Shown here in pieces: positions 1-9,624 of a stretch of DNA of 64,000 nucleotides. The translations under genes and the position numbers were made by a program. The stretch lies in assembly GCF_016106035.1 (NCBI RefSeq), contig NZ_JADKPZ010000004.1, positions 1 through 64,000 on the forward strand, in the 5' to 3' direction. The DNA comes from Arcobacter vandammei (lineage in GTDB: Bacteria; Campylobacterota; Campylobacteria; Campylobacterales; Arcobacteraceae). The notes beneath the pieces are model-generated. The model was not told the DNA's origin. It saw nothing but the letters and a program-made list of their open reading frames with translations, and ran no database searches. Position 1 is the first letter of the stretch, and each line of letters starts with the position of its first letter.

Positions 1-72
1 TAATTTAATAACTATCTTTCGTTTCTCTGATAATTCTCTTGGTGTTAATTTTCTAGCATCTATTTTTTCCAT
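1..72 (-). pseudogene. IS630-type transposase, N-terminal part (runs off window start)
   Basis: The minus strand reads MEKIDARKLTPRELSEKRKI and onward from an ATG at 72. This is nearly the same protein start as the IS630-type transposase beginning at 61679. Only the first 24 codons lie inside the window, so whether this copy is intact cannot be told. The flank at 73-116 also resembles the flank upstream of the other copy, consistent with related IS ends. The two copies differ at many third positions, so they are not a recent duplication. Confidence 0.75.
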
Positions 73-151
73 AAAACATTATACTATAATTAAGATTATT
101 TATCGGTGAAGCAATAAAGGTGGTTTACACAGTTTAATTTATGGTCCCATT

Positions 152-634
152 TTAAACACTTATATTCTCTCTTAAAGCATTTCTTGAAGCTTTATCTACA
201 AGATTAAAGATAGTATCTATTTCATCTTTTAAACTATTTTTCTTATGGCCTTTTACTTTTATAAAATCAATATTTAATTCATCTATTTTCTTAAAAAATA
301 ATTTATATAATTCATGATTTTTTATAATCTTTCCACTTGAAGTTTTGTACTCATTTATCTCAAATTTCTCTCTTCTATCTTGCAAACCTATAATATTTTG
401 GCAATCTGTGTAAAGTTCTATTTTGCTATTTGTTGTACAAATTTTATCTAAAGCCCAAAGTAGAGTTTGAAGTTCAAGTTTTGTAGAACTTGTATCATCA
501 AATCTTTTTATTTTTATATTTTTCTTTAAATCATCAATTTCTAAATTATCATCAGAAACTTCTAAAAAAGCTCCAAAACCTATCTTTTTTTGTGGATTTA
601 CACTTGAATCTGTAAATAATCTGATTATTTTCAT
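152..634 (-). CDS. RNase H-like domain protein
   Basis: A 160-residue protein with a ribonuclease H fold signature. FTDSS near the N-terminus supplies the first Asp, TKLELQTLLWAL the Glu, LYTDCQN the second Asp and NLVDKASR a candidate fourth acidic residue, with KVKGHKK before it as in RNase HI. Family members cleave RNA in RNA/DNA hybrids; the substrate of this diverged member is unknown. A longer reading begins at a TTG four codons upstream, but ATG 634 is the first normal start. It lies downstream of lipA and next to an IS relic. The window has a second, classical RNase HI at 44946. Confidence 0.7.
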   Translation of the reverse strand: MKIIRLFTDSSVNPQKKIGFGAFLEVSDDNLEIDDLKKNIKIKRFDDTSSTKLELQTLLWALDKICTTNSKIELYTDCQNIIGLQDRREKFEINEYKTSSGKIIKNHELYKLFFKKIDELNIDFIKVKGHKKNSLKDEIDTIFNLVDKASRNALRENISV

Positions 635-686
635 ATTATATATCAAATTTATATTTTAAATACCATAAGGTTCAAAATCTTCTTTT

Positions 687-1583
687 TTATAGTGCAGAAG
701 CCATATTAAGGTAGTGATGAGCCATATATGAGCTTCTTGCATAGGGACTTGCTTTTACAAATTCAAATCCCATAGAGTAAGCAATTTTTTCATACTCTTC
801 AAAAACTTCAGGCTTTACAAACTCCACAACTTTTTCATACTCTCCACTAGGTGCAAGATATTGTCCAATACTTAAAAACTTACAACCAACATCTAGCAAA
901 TCTTGGAAAACTGCTATCATCTCATCTTTTGTTTCACCTAAGCCAACCATCAAAGCACTTTTTGTTTTAACTTTTTCACCACCAAACTCTTTTAATTTTC
1001 GTAAAACTTCAATACTTCTTCCATAAGTTCCGTTTCTTCTAATACGATAAAGAGACGGAACTGTTTCAACATTGTGTCCAATAATTGTTGCACCTGAATC
1101 AATGACTCTTTTTAAGCTATCCTCATTTCCTTTAAAATCAGGAATTAAAATCTCCACTTTTGTTTGTGGAGATTTCTCCAAAATATCTCTTGTAACTTTG
1201 TAAAACTGCTCTGCTCCACCATCTTTTAAGTCATCTCTTGCTGGACTTGTAATTACCACAAATTTAAGCCCCAAAGTTAAAACAGAAGTTGTTACTTTTT
1301 TTATTTCACTCTCATCAACACCGTTTGGAAGCCCTGTTTTTACATTACAATATGTACATCTTCTAGTACAAATATTTCCCAAAATCAAAAAAGTGGCATT
1401 TTTATTTGAAAAACACTCACTAATATTTGGGCATTTTGCCTCTTGACAAATTGTGTGAAGTCCACCTACATCTTTTAATAAAGTCTCCATCTCAACTTGT
1501 GTATGTGGAGTTAATTTTTTTCTAAGCCACTCTGGTTTTTTATAATTTATTGTAGTTATTTCACTATTTAATGCTTGTGTCAT
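687..1583 (-). CDS. lipA: Lipoyl synthase
   Basis: Radical-SAM enzyme that inserts two sulfurs into octanoyl groups on lipoyl domains, in the cytoplasm. Both cluster motifs are visible: Cys46, Cys51 and Cys57 (CQEAKCPNISEC) for the auxiliary cluster, and Cys72, Cys76 and Cys79 (CTRRCTYC) for the SAM cluster. The C-terminal RSSY motif (283-286) that ligates the auxiliary cluster is present. Length (298 aa) is normal. It starts 1 nt after the stop of the ligase gene, so the two are co-transcribed. Its targets, the AceF lipoyl domains, are encoded divergently next door. Confidence 0.96.
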   Translation of the reverse strand: MTQALNSEITTINYKKPEWLRKKLTPHTQVEMETLLKDVGGLHTICQEAKCPNISECFSNKNATFLILGNICTRRCTYCNVKTGLPNGVDESEIKKVTTSVLTLGLKFVVITSPARDDLKDGGAEQFYKVTRDILEKSPQTKVEILIPDFKGNEDSLKRVIDSGATIIGHNVETVPSLYRIRRNGTYGRSIEVLRKLKEFGGEKVKTKSALMVGLGETKDEMIAVFQDLLDVGCKFLSIGQYLAPSGEYEKVVEFVKPEVFEEYEKIAYSMGFEFVKASPYARSSYMAHHYLNMASAL

Positions 1584-1584
1584 A

Positions 1585-2301
1585 TTAATTTTCCTCTTCT
1601 AAGTTTTTTAAAATATTTTTCTCATTTTCATCTAAATCATCATTTATAAATTCTACTTCAAAAGTCTCTTTAAAGGCTTTAATTAAACTATCTTTTGCCT
1701 CAATAAAGCCTATATTTATTCCAAAATCTTGCAAAGAACTTCCTAAAAAATCATTTGAACTTTTAGAAAAAAGTGGAATAGAGCCATGTTGTAAAATACA
1801 AAATTTTGCCCTTTTTTGTGCATTTCCACCTATTTTTTTACCGTCTATTATAATATCATAAGCTTCAAAACCAATTTGGCAAAATGGACTTTTACTTAAA
1901 ATTATATTCTCATCATCTTTTGCAAAATGGGCTTTTAATCCTAAATTTTCATAAAATTTTATTAAAAACTGACAAATCAAAAAATATGTCTCTTTTACAT
2001 CTTTGTTTTCTATTTGATTTGGACTCAATAAAATAGTATATGAAATATCATGCCCGTGAAAAAGTACCCCACCACCTGTTAATCTTTTTGATACATTGTT
2101 TTGATACCTATTTTTAAGCTCAGAAAAATCTTCAATATTCTGCCCTGCCCCAAAAGTAAGACTATCTTCCCAAGAGTAAATTCTTAAAATAGGGTTTTGA
2201 CTATTTACAAAATTTTTAAATAGTGCTTTATCTATATTTGAATTAACTTTAGAGCTAAGGTTTTGTGATATAATCAATCTAAATTTATTGTTAAAGTTCA
2301 T
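1585..2301 (-). CDS. lplA: Lipoate-protein ligase A family (BPL/LPL fold)
   Basis: Attaches lipoate or octanoate to lipoyl-domain lysines. The protein has the BPL/LplA catalytic core: KRLTGGGVLFH at residues 72-82 (the RRxGGG-type loop) and DGKKIGGNAQKR at 153-164, carrying the conserved lysine. At 238 residues it lacks the full C-terminal accessory domain of E. coli LplA, so it may work as an octanoyl/lipoyl transferase of the LipM type rather than a complete ligase; sequence alone does not settle this. First gene of an lplA-lipA pair, divergent from the PDH operon across a 105-bp gap. Confidence 0.85.
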   Translation of the reverse strand: MNFNNKFRLIISQNLSSKVNSNIDKALFKNFVNSQNPILRIYSWEDSLTFGAGQNIEDFSELKNRYQNNVSKRLTGGGVLFHGHDISYTILLSPNQIENKDVKETYFLICQFLIKFYENLGLKAHFAKDDENIILSKSPFCQIGFEAYDIIIDGKKIGGNAQKRAKFCILQHGSIPLFSKSSNDFLGSSLQDFGINIGFIEAKDSLIKAFKETFEVEFINDDLDENEKNILKNLEEEN

Positions 2302-2406
2302 CTATTTTTATCCTAAAAATATTTTTATAAGTGAATTATAATTTATTTTATATTAAAATTGCAAATTAATTTTAAAAATTAAGAAAACTTTTATAAAGGG
2401 AGATTT

Positions 2407-5079
2407 ATGCCAAAGTTAAATTTAGAAGATATTAACCCTCTTGAAACAAAAGAGTGGATGGAAGCTTTAGAAGCTGTAATCGAAGAAGAAGGAGTAGAGA
2501 GAGCTCATTTTTTACTTGAAAAACTAATAGATAAATCAAGAAGAAGTGGAGCCCACTTACCATATAGTGCAACAACTGCATATATAAATACAATTTCTCC
2601 TGAAGAAGAGCCAAAAATGCCAGCAAATATGGATTTGGAGAGAAAAATAAGATCAATTATTAGATGGAATGCACAAATTATGGTTCAAAGAGCTTCAAAC
2701 AAAAAGTTAGAGCTTGGTGGTCATATTGCATCATTTCAATCATCTGCAACTTTATATGATGTTTGTTTTAATCACTTTTTTAGAGCACCAAATGATAAAG
2801 ATGGTGGAGATTTAATATTTTTTCAAGGACATATAAGCCCTGGTATTTATGCTAGAAGTTTTCTTGAAGGAAGATTTACACAAGAGCAAATGGATAACTT
2901 CAGACAAGAAGCATTTAATGATGGACTTTCATCATATCCACACCCAAAATTAATGCCAAATTATTGGCAATTTCCAACAGTTTCTATGGGATTAGGACCT
3001 CTACAAGCTATTTATCAAGCAAGATTTTTAAAATATCTTACAAATAGAGGAATAAAAGATTGTTCTGCACAAAAAGTGTACTGCTTTATGGGAGATGGTG
3101 AAACAGATGAGCCAGAATCTCTAGGAGCTATTGGAATGGCAGCAAGAGAAGGCTTAGATAATCTTATATTTGTAATAAATTGTAACTTACAAAGACTTGA
3201 TGGTCCAGTAAGAGGAAATGGAAAAATCATTCAAGAGCTTGAAGGTGAATTTAGAGGTGCTGGATGGGAAGTTCTAAAAGTAATCTGGGGTGGATTATGG
3301 GATTCTTTACTTGAAAAAGATACATCTGGAAAACTTCTTGAATTAATGGAACAAACAGTTGATGGAGAGTACCAAAACTTTAAACAAAAAGGTGGAGCAT
3401 ATACAAGAGAAAACTTCTTTAATAAATTTCCAGAAACTGCAAAACTAGTTGAAAATTTAAGTGATAATGATATTTGGAAATTAAATCGTGGTGGACATGA
3501 CCCTGTTAAAGTTTATGCAGCATTTAAAAGAGCAACTGAAACAGTAGGACGTCCTACAGTTATTTTAGCAAAAACTGTAAAAGGTTATGGAATGGGAAGT
3601 GCAGCAGAAGGAATGAATATTGCACACCAAGTAAAAAAAGTAGATGTAAATCAACTAAAAGCATTTAGAGATAGATTTGATTTACCAATAAGTGATGAAG
3701 AAGTTGAATCTTACTCATATTATAGACCAGATGAAAACTCTCCTGAAATTCAATATTTAAAATCAAGAAGAGAAGCTTTAGGTGGATTTGTACCTCAAAG
3801 ATTAGAAAAGTTTACAAACAAACTTGAAATTCCAGCTTTAAGTGAATTTGAAGCAATTTTAAATGGAAGTGGTGATAGAGAAATATCTACAACTATGGCA
3901 TTTGTAAGAGCTTTAAATGTTTTACTAAAAGATAAAAATATTGGAAAAAGTATCGTTCCAATAGTTCCTGATGAAGCTAGAACATTTGGAATGGAAGGAA
4001 TGTTTAGACAATATGGAATTTACTCAAGTGCTGGACAAAAATATATCCCACAAGATAAAGACCAAGTAGCATTCTATAAAGAGGACATTAAAGGTCAAGT
4101 TTTACAAGAGGGAATTAATGAGTTAGGAGCTATGAGTTCATGGATTGCAGCTGCTACATCATATTCAGTTAATAATTATCCAATGATTCCATTTTATATT
4201 TTCTATTCAATGTTTGGATTTCAACGAACTGGAGATTTATGTTGGGCAGCTGGAGATCAAAAAGCAAGAGGTTTCTTAGTTGGAGGAACAAGTGGAAGAA
4301 CTACACTAAATGGTGAAGGATTACAACACGAAGATGGACACTCTCATATTTTAGCAAATACTGTTCCAAATTGTGTAACTTATGACCCAACTTATGGATA
4401 TGAAGTTGCTGTTATTGTGCAAGATGGAATTAATAGAATGTATGGAGAGAAACAAGAAGATATTTTCTACTATATTACAACTTTAAATGAGAACTATGTA
4501 CAACCAGCAATACCACAAGGTGTTGAAGAAGGAATTATAAAAGGAATTTACAAAGTAAAAACTTTTGAAGCAAAAAATGATTATAAAGTTAAACTTTTAG
4601 GTTCAGGTTCTATTTTCCAAGAAGCACTAAAAGCTGCCCAAATACTAGCAAGTGAATATGATATAAAAGTGGATATTTACTCAGTTACTTCATACAATGA
4701 ATTAACAAGAGAAGCACAAGAAATAGAAAGATATAACCTTTTAAATCTTGATAAAGAGCCAAAAACTCCTTATGTTGAGCAAGTTTTAGGAAGCAATGAA
4801 GATAATATTATTGTAAGTGCAACTGATTATGTAAAAGCTTATTCAGATCAAATAAGACCTTATGTAAAAGGTAGCTTCAAAGCACTAGGAACTGATGGTT
4901 TTGGAAGAAGTGATAGTAGAGCAAATTTAAGAAAATTCTTTGAAGTTGATACAGATTTTATCGTTTATACAACACTTGCTGAACTTGCAATTAATGGAAA
5001 AATAGATAAAAAAGTGGCAATTGATGCTATGAAAAAATATGAGATTGATTCAACAAGAATTAATCCACTAAAAGCATAA
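2407..5079 (+). CDS. aceE: Pyruvate dehydrogenase E1 component, homodimeric type
   Basis: Thiamine-diphosphate enzyme that decarboxylates pyruvate and acetylates the lipoyl groups of AceF. At 890 residues it matches E. coli AceE length, not the two-subunit E1. The ThDP motif begins GDGETDEPESLG at about residue 229 and ends NCNLQRLDG near 267. Highly conserved blocks such as FFQGHISPGIYARSFLEG and GLQHEDGHSH are present. An RBS (AAGGGAG) precedes ATG 2407, and a possible -10 (TATAAT) lies at 2337-2342. First gene of aceE-aceF-lpdA, with a 10-nt gap to aceF. Confidence 0.98.
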   Translation: MPKLNLEDINPLETKEWMEALEAVIEEEGVERAHFLLEKLIDKSRRSGAHLPYSATTAYINTISPEEEPKMPANMDLERKIRSIIRWNAQIMVQRASNKKLELGGHIASFQSSATLYDVCFNHFFRAPNDKDGGDLIFFQGHISPGIYARSFLEGRFTQEQMDNFRQEAFNDGLSSYPHPKLMPNYWQFPTVSMGLGPLQAIYQARFLKYLTNRGIKDCSAQKVYCFMGDGETDEPESLGAIGMAAREGLDNLIFVINCNLQRLDGPVRGNGKIIQELEGEFRGAGWEVLKVIWGGLWDSLLEKDTSGKLLELMEQTVDGEYQNFKQKGGAYTRENFFNKFPETAKLVENLSDNDIWKLNRGGHDPVKVYAAFKRATETVGRPTVILAKTVKGYGMGSAAEGMNIAHQVKKVDVNQLKAFRDRFDLPISDEEVESYSYYRPDENSPEIQYLKSRREALGGFVPQRLEKFTNKLEIPALSEFEAILNGSGDREISTTMAFVRALNVLLKDKNIGKSIVPIVPDEARTFGMEGMFRQYGIYSSAGQKYIPQDKDQVAFYKEDIKGQVLQEGINELGAMSSWIAAATSYSVNNYPMIPFYIFYSMFGFQRTGDLCWAAGDQKARGFLVGGTSGRTTLNGEGLQHEDGHSHILANTVPNCVTYDPTYGYEVAVIVQDGINRMYGEKQEDIFYYITTLNENYVQPAIPQGVEEGIIKGIYKVKTFEAKNDYKVKLLGSGSIFQEALKAAQILASEYDIKVDIYSVTSYNELTREAQEIERYNLLNLDKEPKTPYVEQVLGSNEDNIIVSATDYVKAYSDQIRPYVKGSFKALGTDGFGRSDSRANLRKFFEVDTDFIVYTTLAELAINGKIDKKVAIDAMKKYEIDSTRINPLKA

Positions 5080-5089
5080 GGGGTAAAAA

Positions 5090-6745
5090 ATGGCAAATAT
5101 TAAAGATGTTTTTATTCCTGATTTAGGAGCTGATAAAGATGTTGATTTAATCGACATAATGGTAAAAGTTGGAGATATGGTTGAAGTTGAAGATGGTTTA
5201 ATCACACTTGAAACTGAAAAAGCATCTATGGATGTACCAACTCCATTTAAAGGGAAAATTGTTGAGATTTTAGTAAAAGTTGGCGACAAGGTAAATAGTG
5301 GAGATTTAATAGCAAGAGTGGAAGAGGAAAGTTCTTCATCTGAAGCCGTAAAAGAAGAAGTAGCTCCAATTAAAGAAGAAACTATAAAAGAAGCACCTGC
5401 AACAAATGTAAATTTTGAAACAACAACACCAACACAGTTTGTAAAACAACAATCAGTTAAATCTGTACTTGAAGAGGTAAGAGTTCCTGATTTAGGAGCT
5501 GAAAAAGATGTTGATTTAATAGATGTTATGATTCATACTGGTGATGTAATAGTAAAAGATTACAGCATCATCACTCTTGAAACTGAAAAAGCTTCAATGG
5601 ATGTTCCAGCACCTTTTGGTGGAGAAGTTATTGAAGTTTGTGTTGAAAAAGGTCAAAAACTAAATAGTGGTGATTTAATTGCAAAAGTTATAAAAACAGT
5701 TGTAATTGAAGATAAAGTTCCAACTCCAGCACCACAGACAACGGCTAAAGAAGAGAAAGTTGAACAAAAACAGACTCCAACTCTGCAAGAAGTTGCTGCT
5801 AGAAGTGTTGAACTTGAAGAGAGCAAAGTATTATCTAAAAAAGCAGCAAAAGTTTATGCAAGTCCAAGTGTGCGAAGAGTTGCAAGAGAGTTTGGTGTTG
5901 ATTTAGGTTTTGTAAAAGGAAGCGGACACAAAAACAGAATTTTAGTTGAAGATATAAAAGCTTATGTAAAAGAGCAACTAAACAAACCAGCAAGTGCAAC
6001 TGGTGTTGGTTTTGGATTTAACTTACCAGAAAGCAAAGAGATTGACTTCTCACAATTTGGGGAGATTGAAAAAATTGAACTAAGCCGTATTCAAAAAGTT
6101 TCTGGACCATTTTTACATAGAAACTATCTAGCTAGTCCGCATGTTACTCAGTTTGATGAAGCTGATATTACAGAGATGGAGAACTTTAGAAAAGAGCAAA
6201 ATAGTGTAAATGAGTTTAAACTGTCACCTCTTGTATTTATAATAAAAGCTGTTGTAAAAGCTCTACAAACTCACCCTAAATTCAATGCAAGTTTAAGTGC
6301 TGATGGGCAAGAGCTAATTATGAAAAAATATTATAATATTGGAATAGCTGTTGATACTCCAAATGGCTTAGTTGTACCTGTAATTAAAGATGCAGATAAA
6401 AAAGGCTTCAAAGATATTGCTATTGAGTTAGCAGAGCTTTCAAAAAAAGCAAGAGATGGAAAACTAACAAACTCTGATATGAGTGGTGGATGCTTTACAA
6501 TTTCAAGTCTAGGTGGAATTGGTGGAACATATTTTACACCAATTATTAACTCTCCAGAAGTTGCAATTTTAGGTGTTTCAAAATCATCAATTAAACCAAT
6601 TTTTGATGGCTCTGAGTTTAAACCAAGACTTATTTTGCCACTAAGTTTATCTTATGACCACAAAGTAATTGATGGTGCAGATGGTGCTAGATTTACGACA
6701 ACTTTATCTAAAATCTTAAGTGATTTAAGATTACTAAGTTTATAA
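5090..6745 (+). CDS. aceF: Dihydrolipoamide acetyltransferase (PDH E2), two lipoyl domains
   Basis: Core subunit of the PDH complex, transferring acetyl from lipoyl groups to CoA. It has two lipoyl domains with ETEKASMDV motifs (lipoylated Lys44 and Lys167), each followed by a charged or Pro/Ala-rich linker. The peripheral subunit-binding domain lies at about 256-294 and the catalytic acyltransferase domain from about 330. The active site SYDHKVIDGADGARF has His524 and Asp528. E. coli AceF has three lipoyl domains, so two is a natural variant. It lies 10 nt after aceE and 12 nt before lpdA. Confidence 0.97.
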   Translation: MANIKDVFIPDLGADKDVDLIDIMVKVGDMVEVEDGLITLETEKASMDVPTPFKGKIVEILVKVGDKVNSGDLIARVEEESSSSEAVKEEVAPIKEETIKEAPATNVNFETTTPTQFVKQQSVKSVLEEVRVPDLGAEKDVDLIDVMIHTGDVIVKDYSIITLETEKASMDVPAPFGGEVIEVCVEKGQKLNSGDLIAKVIKTVVIEDKVPTPAPQTTAKEEKVEQKQTPTLQEVAARSVELEESKVLSKKAAKVYASPSVRRVAREFGVDLGFVKGSGHKNRILVEDIKAYVKEQLNKPASATGVGFGFNLPESKEIDFSQFGEIEKIELSRIQKVSGPFLHRNYLASPHVTQFDEADITEMENFRKEQNSVNEFKLSPLVFIIKAVVKALQTHPKFNASLSADGQELIMKKYYNIGIAVDTPNGLVVPVIKDADKKGFKDIAIELAELSKKARDGKLTNSDMSGGCFTISSLGGIGGTYFTPIINSPEVAILGVSKSSIKPIFDGSEFKPRLILPLSLSYDHKVIDGADGARFTTTLSKILSDLRLLSL

Positions 6746-6757
6746 GGAGTTTAAAAG

Positions 6758-8188
6758 ATGTCAGAAATTAAAACTCAAGTTTTAGTAATTGGTGCAGGTC
6801 CTGGTGGATATTCAGCTGCTTTTAGAAGTGCTGATTTAGGACTTGATACAATAATAGTTGAACGACACCCAACTTTGGGTGGAGTTTGCTTAAATGTTGG
6901 TTGTATTCCATCAAAAGCCCTACTTCATGTAGCAAAAGTAATAGATGAAGCAAAACATATCAAAAATGCTGGAATTTTTTATGAAGAGCCAAAAATTGAT
7001 ATAGAAAAAGTTGCATCTTATAAAAGTGGAGTTATTAAAAAACTAACAGATGGTTTGGGTGCTATGGCAAAAATGAGAAACGTGCAACATATTCAAGGTC
7101 TTGCAAAGTTTTTAGATGAAAATAGTGTTGAAGTTGCTTTAACAAATGGCGAAACTACAAAAATAAGTTTTGAGTATTGTATTATTGCAGCTGGAAGCCA
7201 AAGCTCTAAAATGTCATTTATTCCACATGAAGACCCACGAATTTGGGACTCTACAAATGCACTTGAAGTAAAAGAAGTTCCAAAAAAACTTCTAGTTCTT
7301 GGTGGTGGAATTATTGCACTTGAAATGGCAACAGTTTATTCAAATCTTGGAAGTGAAGTTGAAATTGCAATTAGAGGTGAGCAATTAATGACGGGAACTG
7401 ATAAAGATTTAATAAAAATCTACACAAAAGCAAATGAAGATAGATTTAATATTATGTACAAAACTCAAACAAAAAGCATAATCCCAAAATCTGAAGGAAT
7501 TTATGTAGAGTTTAGTGGAGAAAATGCACCAGCAAGTGGAACTACTTATGATGCTGTTTTAGTTGCCCTTGGAAGAAGTGCAAATGGAAATAAACTGGGA
7601 CTTGAAAATACAAGTGTAGAAGTAGATGAGCAAGGAATTATCAAAGTTGATAATCAAATGCGAACAAAAGCAAAAAATATTTTTGCTATTGGAGATATTG
7701 TAGGACAACCAATGCTTGCACACAAAGCTGTACATGAAGGGCATGTGGCCGCTGAAGTAATTGCTGGGCATAAAGTGTTTTTTGAACCAAAACAAATTCC
7801 ATCTATTGCATATACTTTCCCTGAAATTGCATGGGCTGGAATGACTGAAAATGAAGCAAAAAAAGCTGGAATTAACTATGAAGTAGCATCATTTCCTTGG
7901 AGTGCAAGTGGAAGAGCATTAGCAAGTGATGTAGCAAGTAGTGGACTTACAAAACTTCTATTCAATAAAGACACAAACCAAATAATTGGTGGAGCAATTG
8001 TAGGAGAAAATGCTGGTGAACTTCTAGGAGAAATATCTCTTGCTCTTGAAATGGATTGCGATGCTGAGGATTTGGGACTTACAATTCATGCACACCCAAC
8101 ACTTCATGAGTCAATTGGTATGGCCGCAGAAATCTATGATGGAACAATCACAGATTTACCAAATAAAAAAGCTGTAAAGAGAAATTAA
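6758..8188 (+). CDS. lpdA: Dihydrolipoyl dehydrogenase (E3)
   Basis: FAD flavoprotein that reoxidises dihydrolipoamide of the PDH complex with NAD+. The N-terminal FAD motif is VIGAGPGGYSAAF. The redox-active disulfide is GGVCLNVGCIPSKA (Cys44 and Cys49), a second dinucleotide motif LGGGIIALEMA sits mid-protein, and the catalytic His446/Glu451 pair appears in HPTLHESIG. At 476 residues it is standard, without an N-terminal lipoyl domain. Last gene of the operon; its stop codon lies inside a perfect hairpin shared with the convergent hipB gene. Confidence 0.97.
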   Translation: MSEIKTQVLVIGAGPGGYSAAFRSADLGLDTIIVERHPTLGGVCLNVGCIPSKALLHVAKVIDEAKHIKNAGIFYEEPKIDIEKVASYKSGVIKKLTDGLGAMAKMRNVQHIQGLAKFLDENSVEVALTNGETTKISFEYCIIAAGSQSSKMSFIPHEDPRIWDSTNALEVKEVPKKLLVLGGGIIALEMATVYSNLGSEVEIAIRGEQLMTGTDKDLIKIYTKANEDRFNIMYKTQTKSIIPKSEGIYVEFSGENAPASGTTYDAVLVALGRSANGNKLGLENTSVEVDEQGIIKVDNQMRTKAKNIFAIGDIVGQPMLAHKAVHEGHVAAEVIAGHKVFFEPKQIPSIAYTFPEIAWAGMTENEAKKAGINYEVASFPWSASGRALASDVASSGLTKLLFNKDTNQIIGGAIVGENAGELLGEISLALEMDCDAEDLGLTIHAHPTLHESIGMAAEIYDGTITDLPNKKAVKRN

Positions 8189-8200
8189 ATTCTCTTTACA
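8173..8200. terminator. Shared hairpin terminator between lpdA and hipB
   Basis: A perfect 11-bp stem (TGTAAAGAGAA, loop ATTAAA, TTCTCTTTACA) covers both converging stop codons. On the minus strand it is followed by GCTTTTTT, giving a good Rho-independent terminator for hipAB. On the plus strand there is no U-tract. Confidence 0.75.
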
Positions 8201-8432
8201 ACTCATCTAAACTAGGTAATCCAAAGCCTTGTTTGGTTTTAAACTCTATTTCAAAACCTAATCTATCCAAAATCAAATCAAGAGTTTTTACACTTGTATT
8301 GCCCATTTCTCCTTTTTCAACTTTGCCTAAAGTTACACGACTAATTCCACAAGTTTTTGCTAACTCTTCTTGAGTTAGTTTTTTTTCTTCCCTTAAGATT
8401 CTAATTTTCTGCCCTATTTCATATAGTTTCAA
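8196..8432 (-). CDS. hipB: HipB-like XRE-family antitoxin/repressor
   Basis: A 78-residue one-domain helix-turn-helix protein of the Cro/C1 (XRE) family, with GQKIRILREEKKLTQEELA followed by GISRVTLGKVEKGE as the recognition region. The C-terminal tail LDRLGFEIEF is typical of HipB-like antitoxins. It overlaps the end of hipA by 14 nt and is transcribed after it, the reverse of the E. coli hipB-hipA order. It presumably neutralises HipA and represses the operon through the inverted repeat at 9625-9650; the latter is inference. Confidence 0.85.
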   Translation of the reverse strand: MKLYEIGQKIRILREEKKLTQEELAKTCGISRVTLGKVEKGEMGNTSVKTLDLILDRLGFEIEFKTKQGFGLPSLDEL

Positions 8433-9615
8433 TTTTTATCTCCTTATATGATTTTTCATCCAAAGAAACTTTCCAAATTTCTAATATTTTTCTTCCAATA
8501 TTTTCAAACTCTTCATTTGTTTTTAAATAATTTTCAAGTTCTAAAATACTATTTTTTAAAGTTTTAATACAAATTTCATATATTTCATTTGCTTCACTTT
8601 CTTTTAGGTAGCAATTTTGTATGCCAAAACGAACTAACTCTTTTTTACCAAACCAAATTTTTTTGCCAAACATAGTAAGTGCTGGTCTATCTTTTGGAAA
8701 ATATACTAAAGTATTTACAACATCATAAGCTGGTGCAAAATGTATTTGTGAAAAATCATCATTATAAAGAACTCCAAAATTCTTTAGATGTGCATCTCCA
8801 TTTTTAAGCAAGTAGTTCATAACTATTACTTTATAAAAACTCATCATATCATCTTGTTTTTGTGTACTTACACTATAAATTACTTTTGCAATTTGTTCAT
8901 AACTTCCACTATATTTTTCATCTTTATTTTTTCCAAGTAAACATAAAATCTCTTCAAATCCTAAAAAACTGTCCGAAATTTTGTCATAATTAAATCTCTC
9001 TACCAATAAAAATTTATTGTTTTTTGATAGCTTTATATTTGGGATTTTAACTCCACTTTTTTCTATTGCTTTTAAGCAAAAATATTCATTGAATGCAAGT
9101 TGTGGATACTCATCTGCCCAAGTTTTTATAATATACTCTTTTGAAACCAAGCTTTCTTTGTCTTTTAAAATAGCAAGTGATTTTGGTTGAACTCCACTTA
9201 TTGCATTTTTATTTAGAAAACTTGTAACAATTTTAAAAAATGTATCTTGTGTATCATTTTGTAAAACTTCATCTAAATCAAAAGAGAAAAACTCATCTTT
9301 TTTTAGCTCATTTTCAAAAGTTAATCTACTTTGAATATTTGAACAAATATGAGAAAAAACCAAAAAATCATCTATATATCCATACTCTTTTGTAAGAAAG
9401 TTTTTAAAAAGTTCAAAAAGATAGCCCTCTGGCATATTCATATCAAAGATTGGATGAAGCTTATACTTCCAAATATAAGTAGAGTTTTTATAAGGCATAA
9501 TCAAAGATATTGGCTTGTAGTTTTCTAAATAGTTAAATCCATACTGATTTTTATCTTTTTCAAAAAATAGTTCACCAATATTTTTTTCATCAATTTTTAC
9601 AGATATTTTTTTCAT
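8419..9615 (-). CDS. hipA: HipA-family Ser/Thr kinase toxin
   Basis: HipA kinases phosphorylate targets such as glutamyl-tRNA synthetase and can cause persistence. This 398-residue protein starts with the HipA N-terminal region (about 1-100), then the kinase core: SGVQPKS at 140-146 (the loop whose serine is autophosphorylated in E. coli HipA), the catalytic loop KNGDAHLKNFG (Asp274) and PAYDVV with the metal-binding Asp298. All key residues appear intact. It is slightly shorter than E. coli HipA. It is first in the operon, so the toxin is translated before its antitoxin. Confidence 0.9.
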   Translation of the reverse strand: MKKISVKIDEKNIGELFFEKDKNQYGFNYLENYKPISLIMPYKNSTYIWKYKLHPIFDMNMPEGYLFELFKNFLTKEYGYIDDFLVFSHICSNIQSRLTFENELKKDEFFSFDLDEVLQNDTQDTFFKIVTSFLNKNAISGVQPKSLAILKDKESLVSKEYIIKTWADEYPQLAFNEYFCLKAIEKSGVKIPNIKLSKNNKFLLVERFNYDKISDSFLGFEEILCLLGKNKDEKYSGSYEQIAKVIYSVSTQKQDDMMSFYKVIVMNYLLKNGDAHLKNFGVLYNDDFSQIHFAPAYDVVNTLVYFPKDRPALTMFGKKIWFGKKELVRFGIQNCYLKESEANEIYEICIKTLKNSILELENYLKTNEEFENIGRKILEIWKVSLDEKSYKEIKIETI

Positions 9616-9624
9616 TTTTTACTC

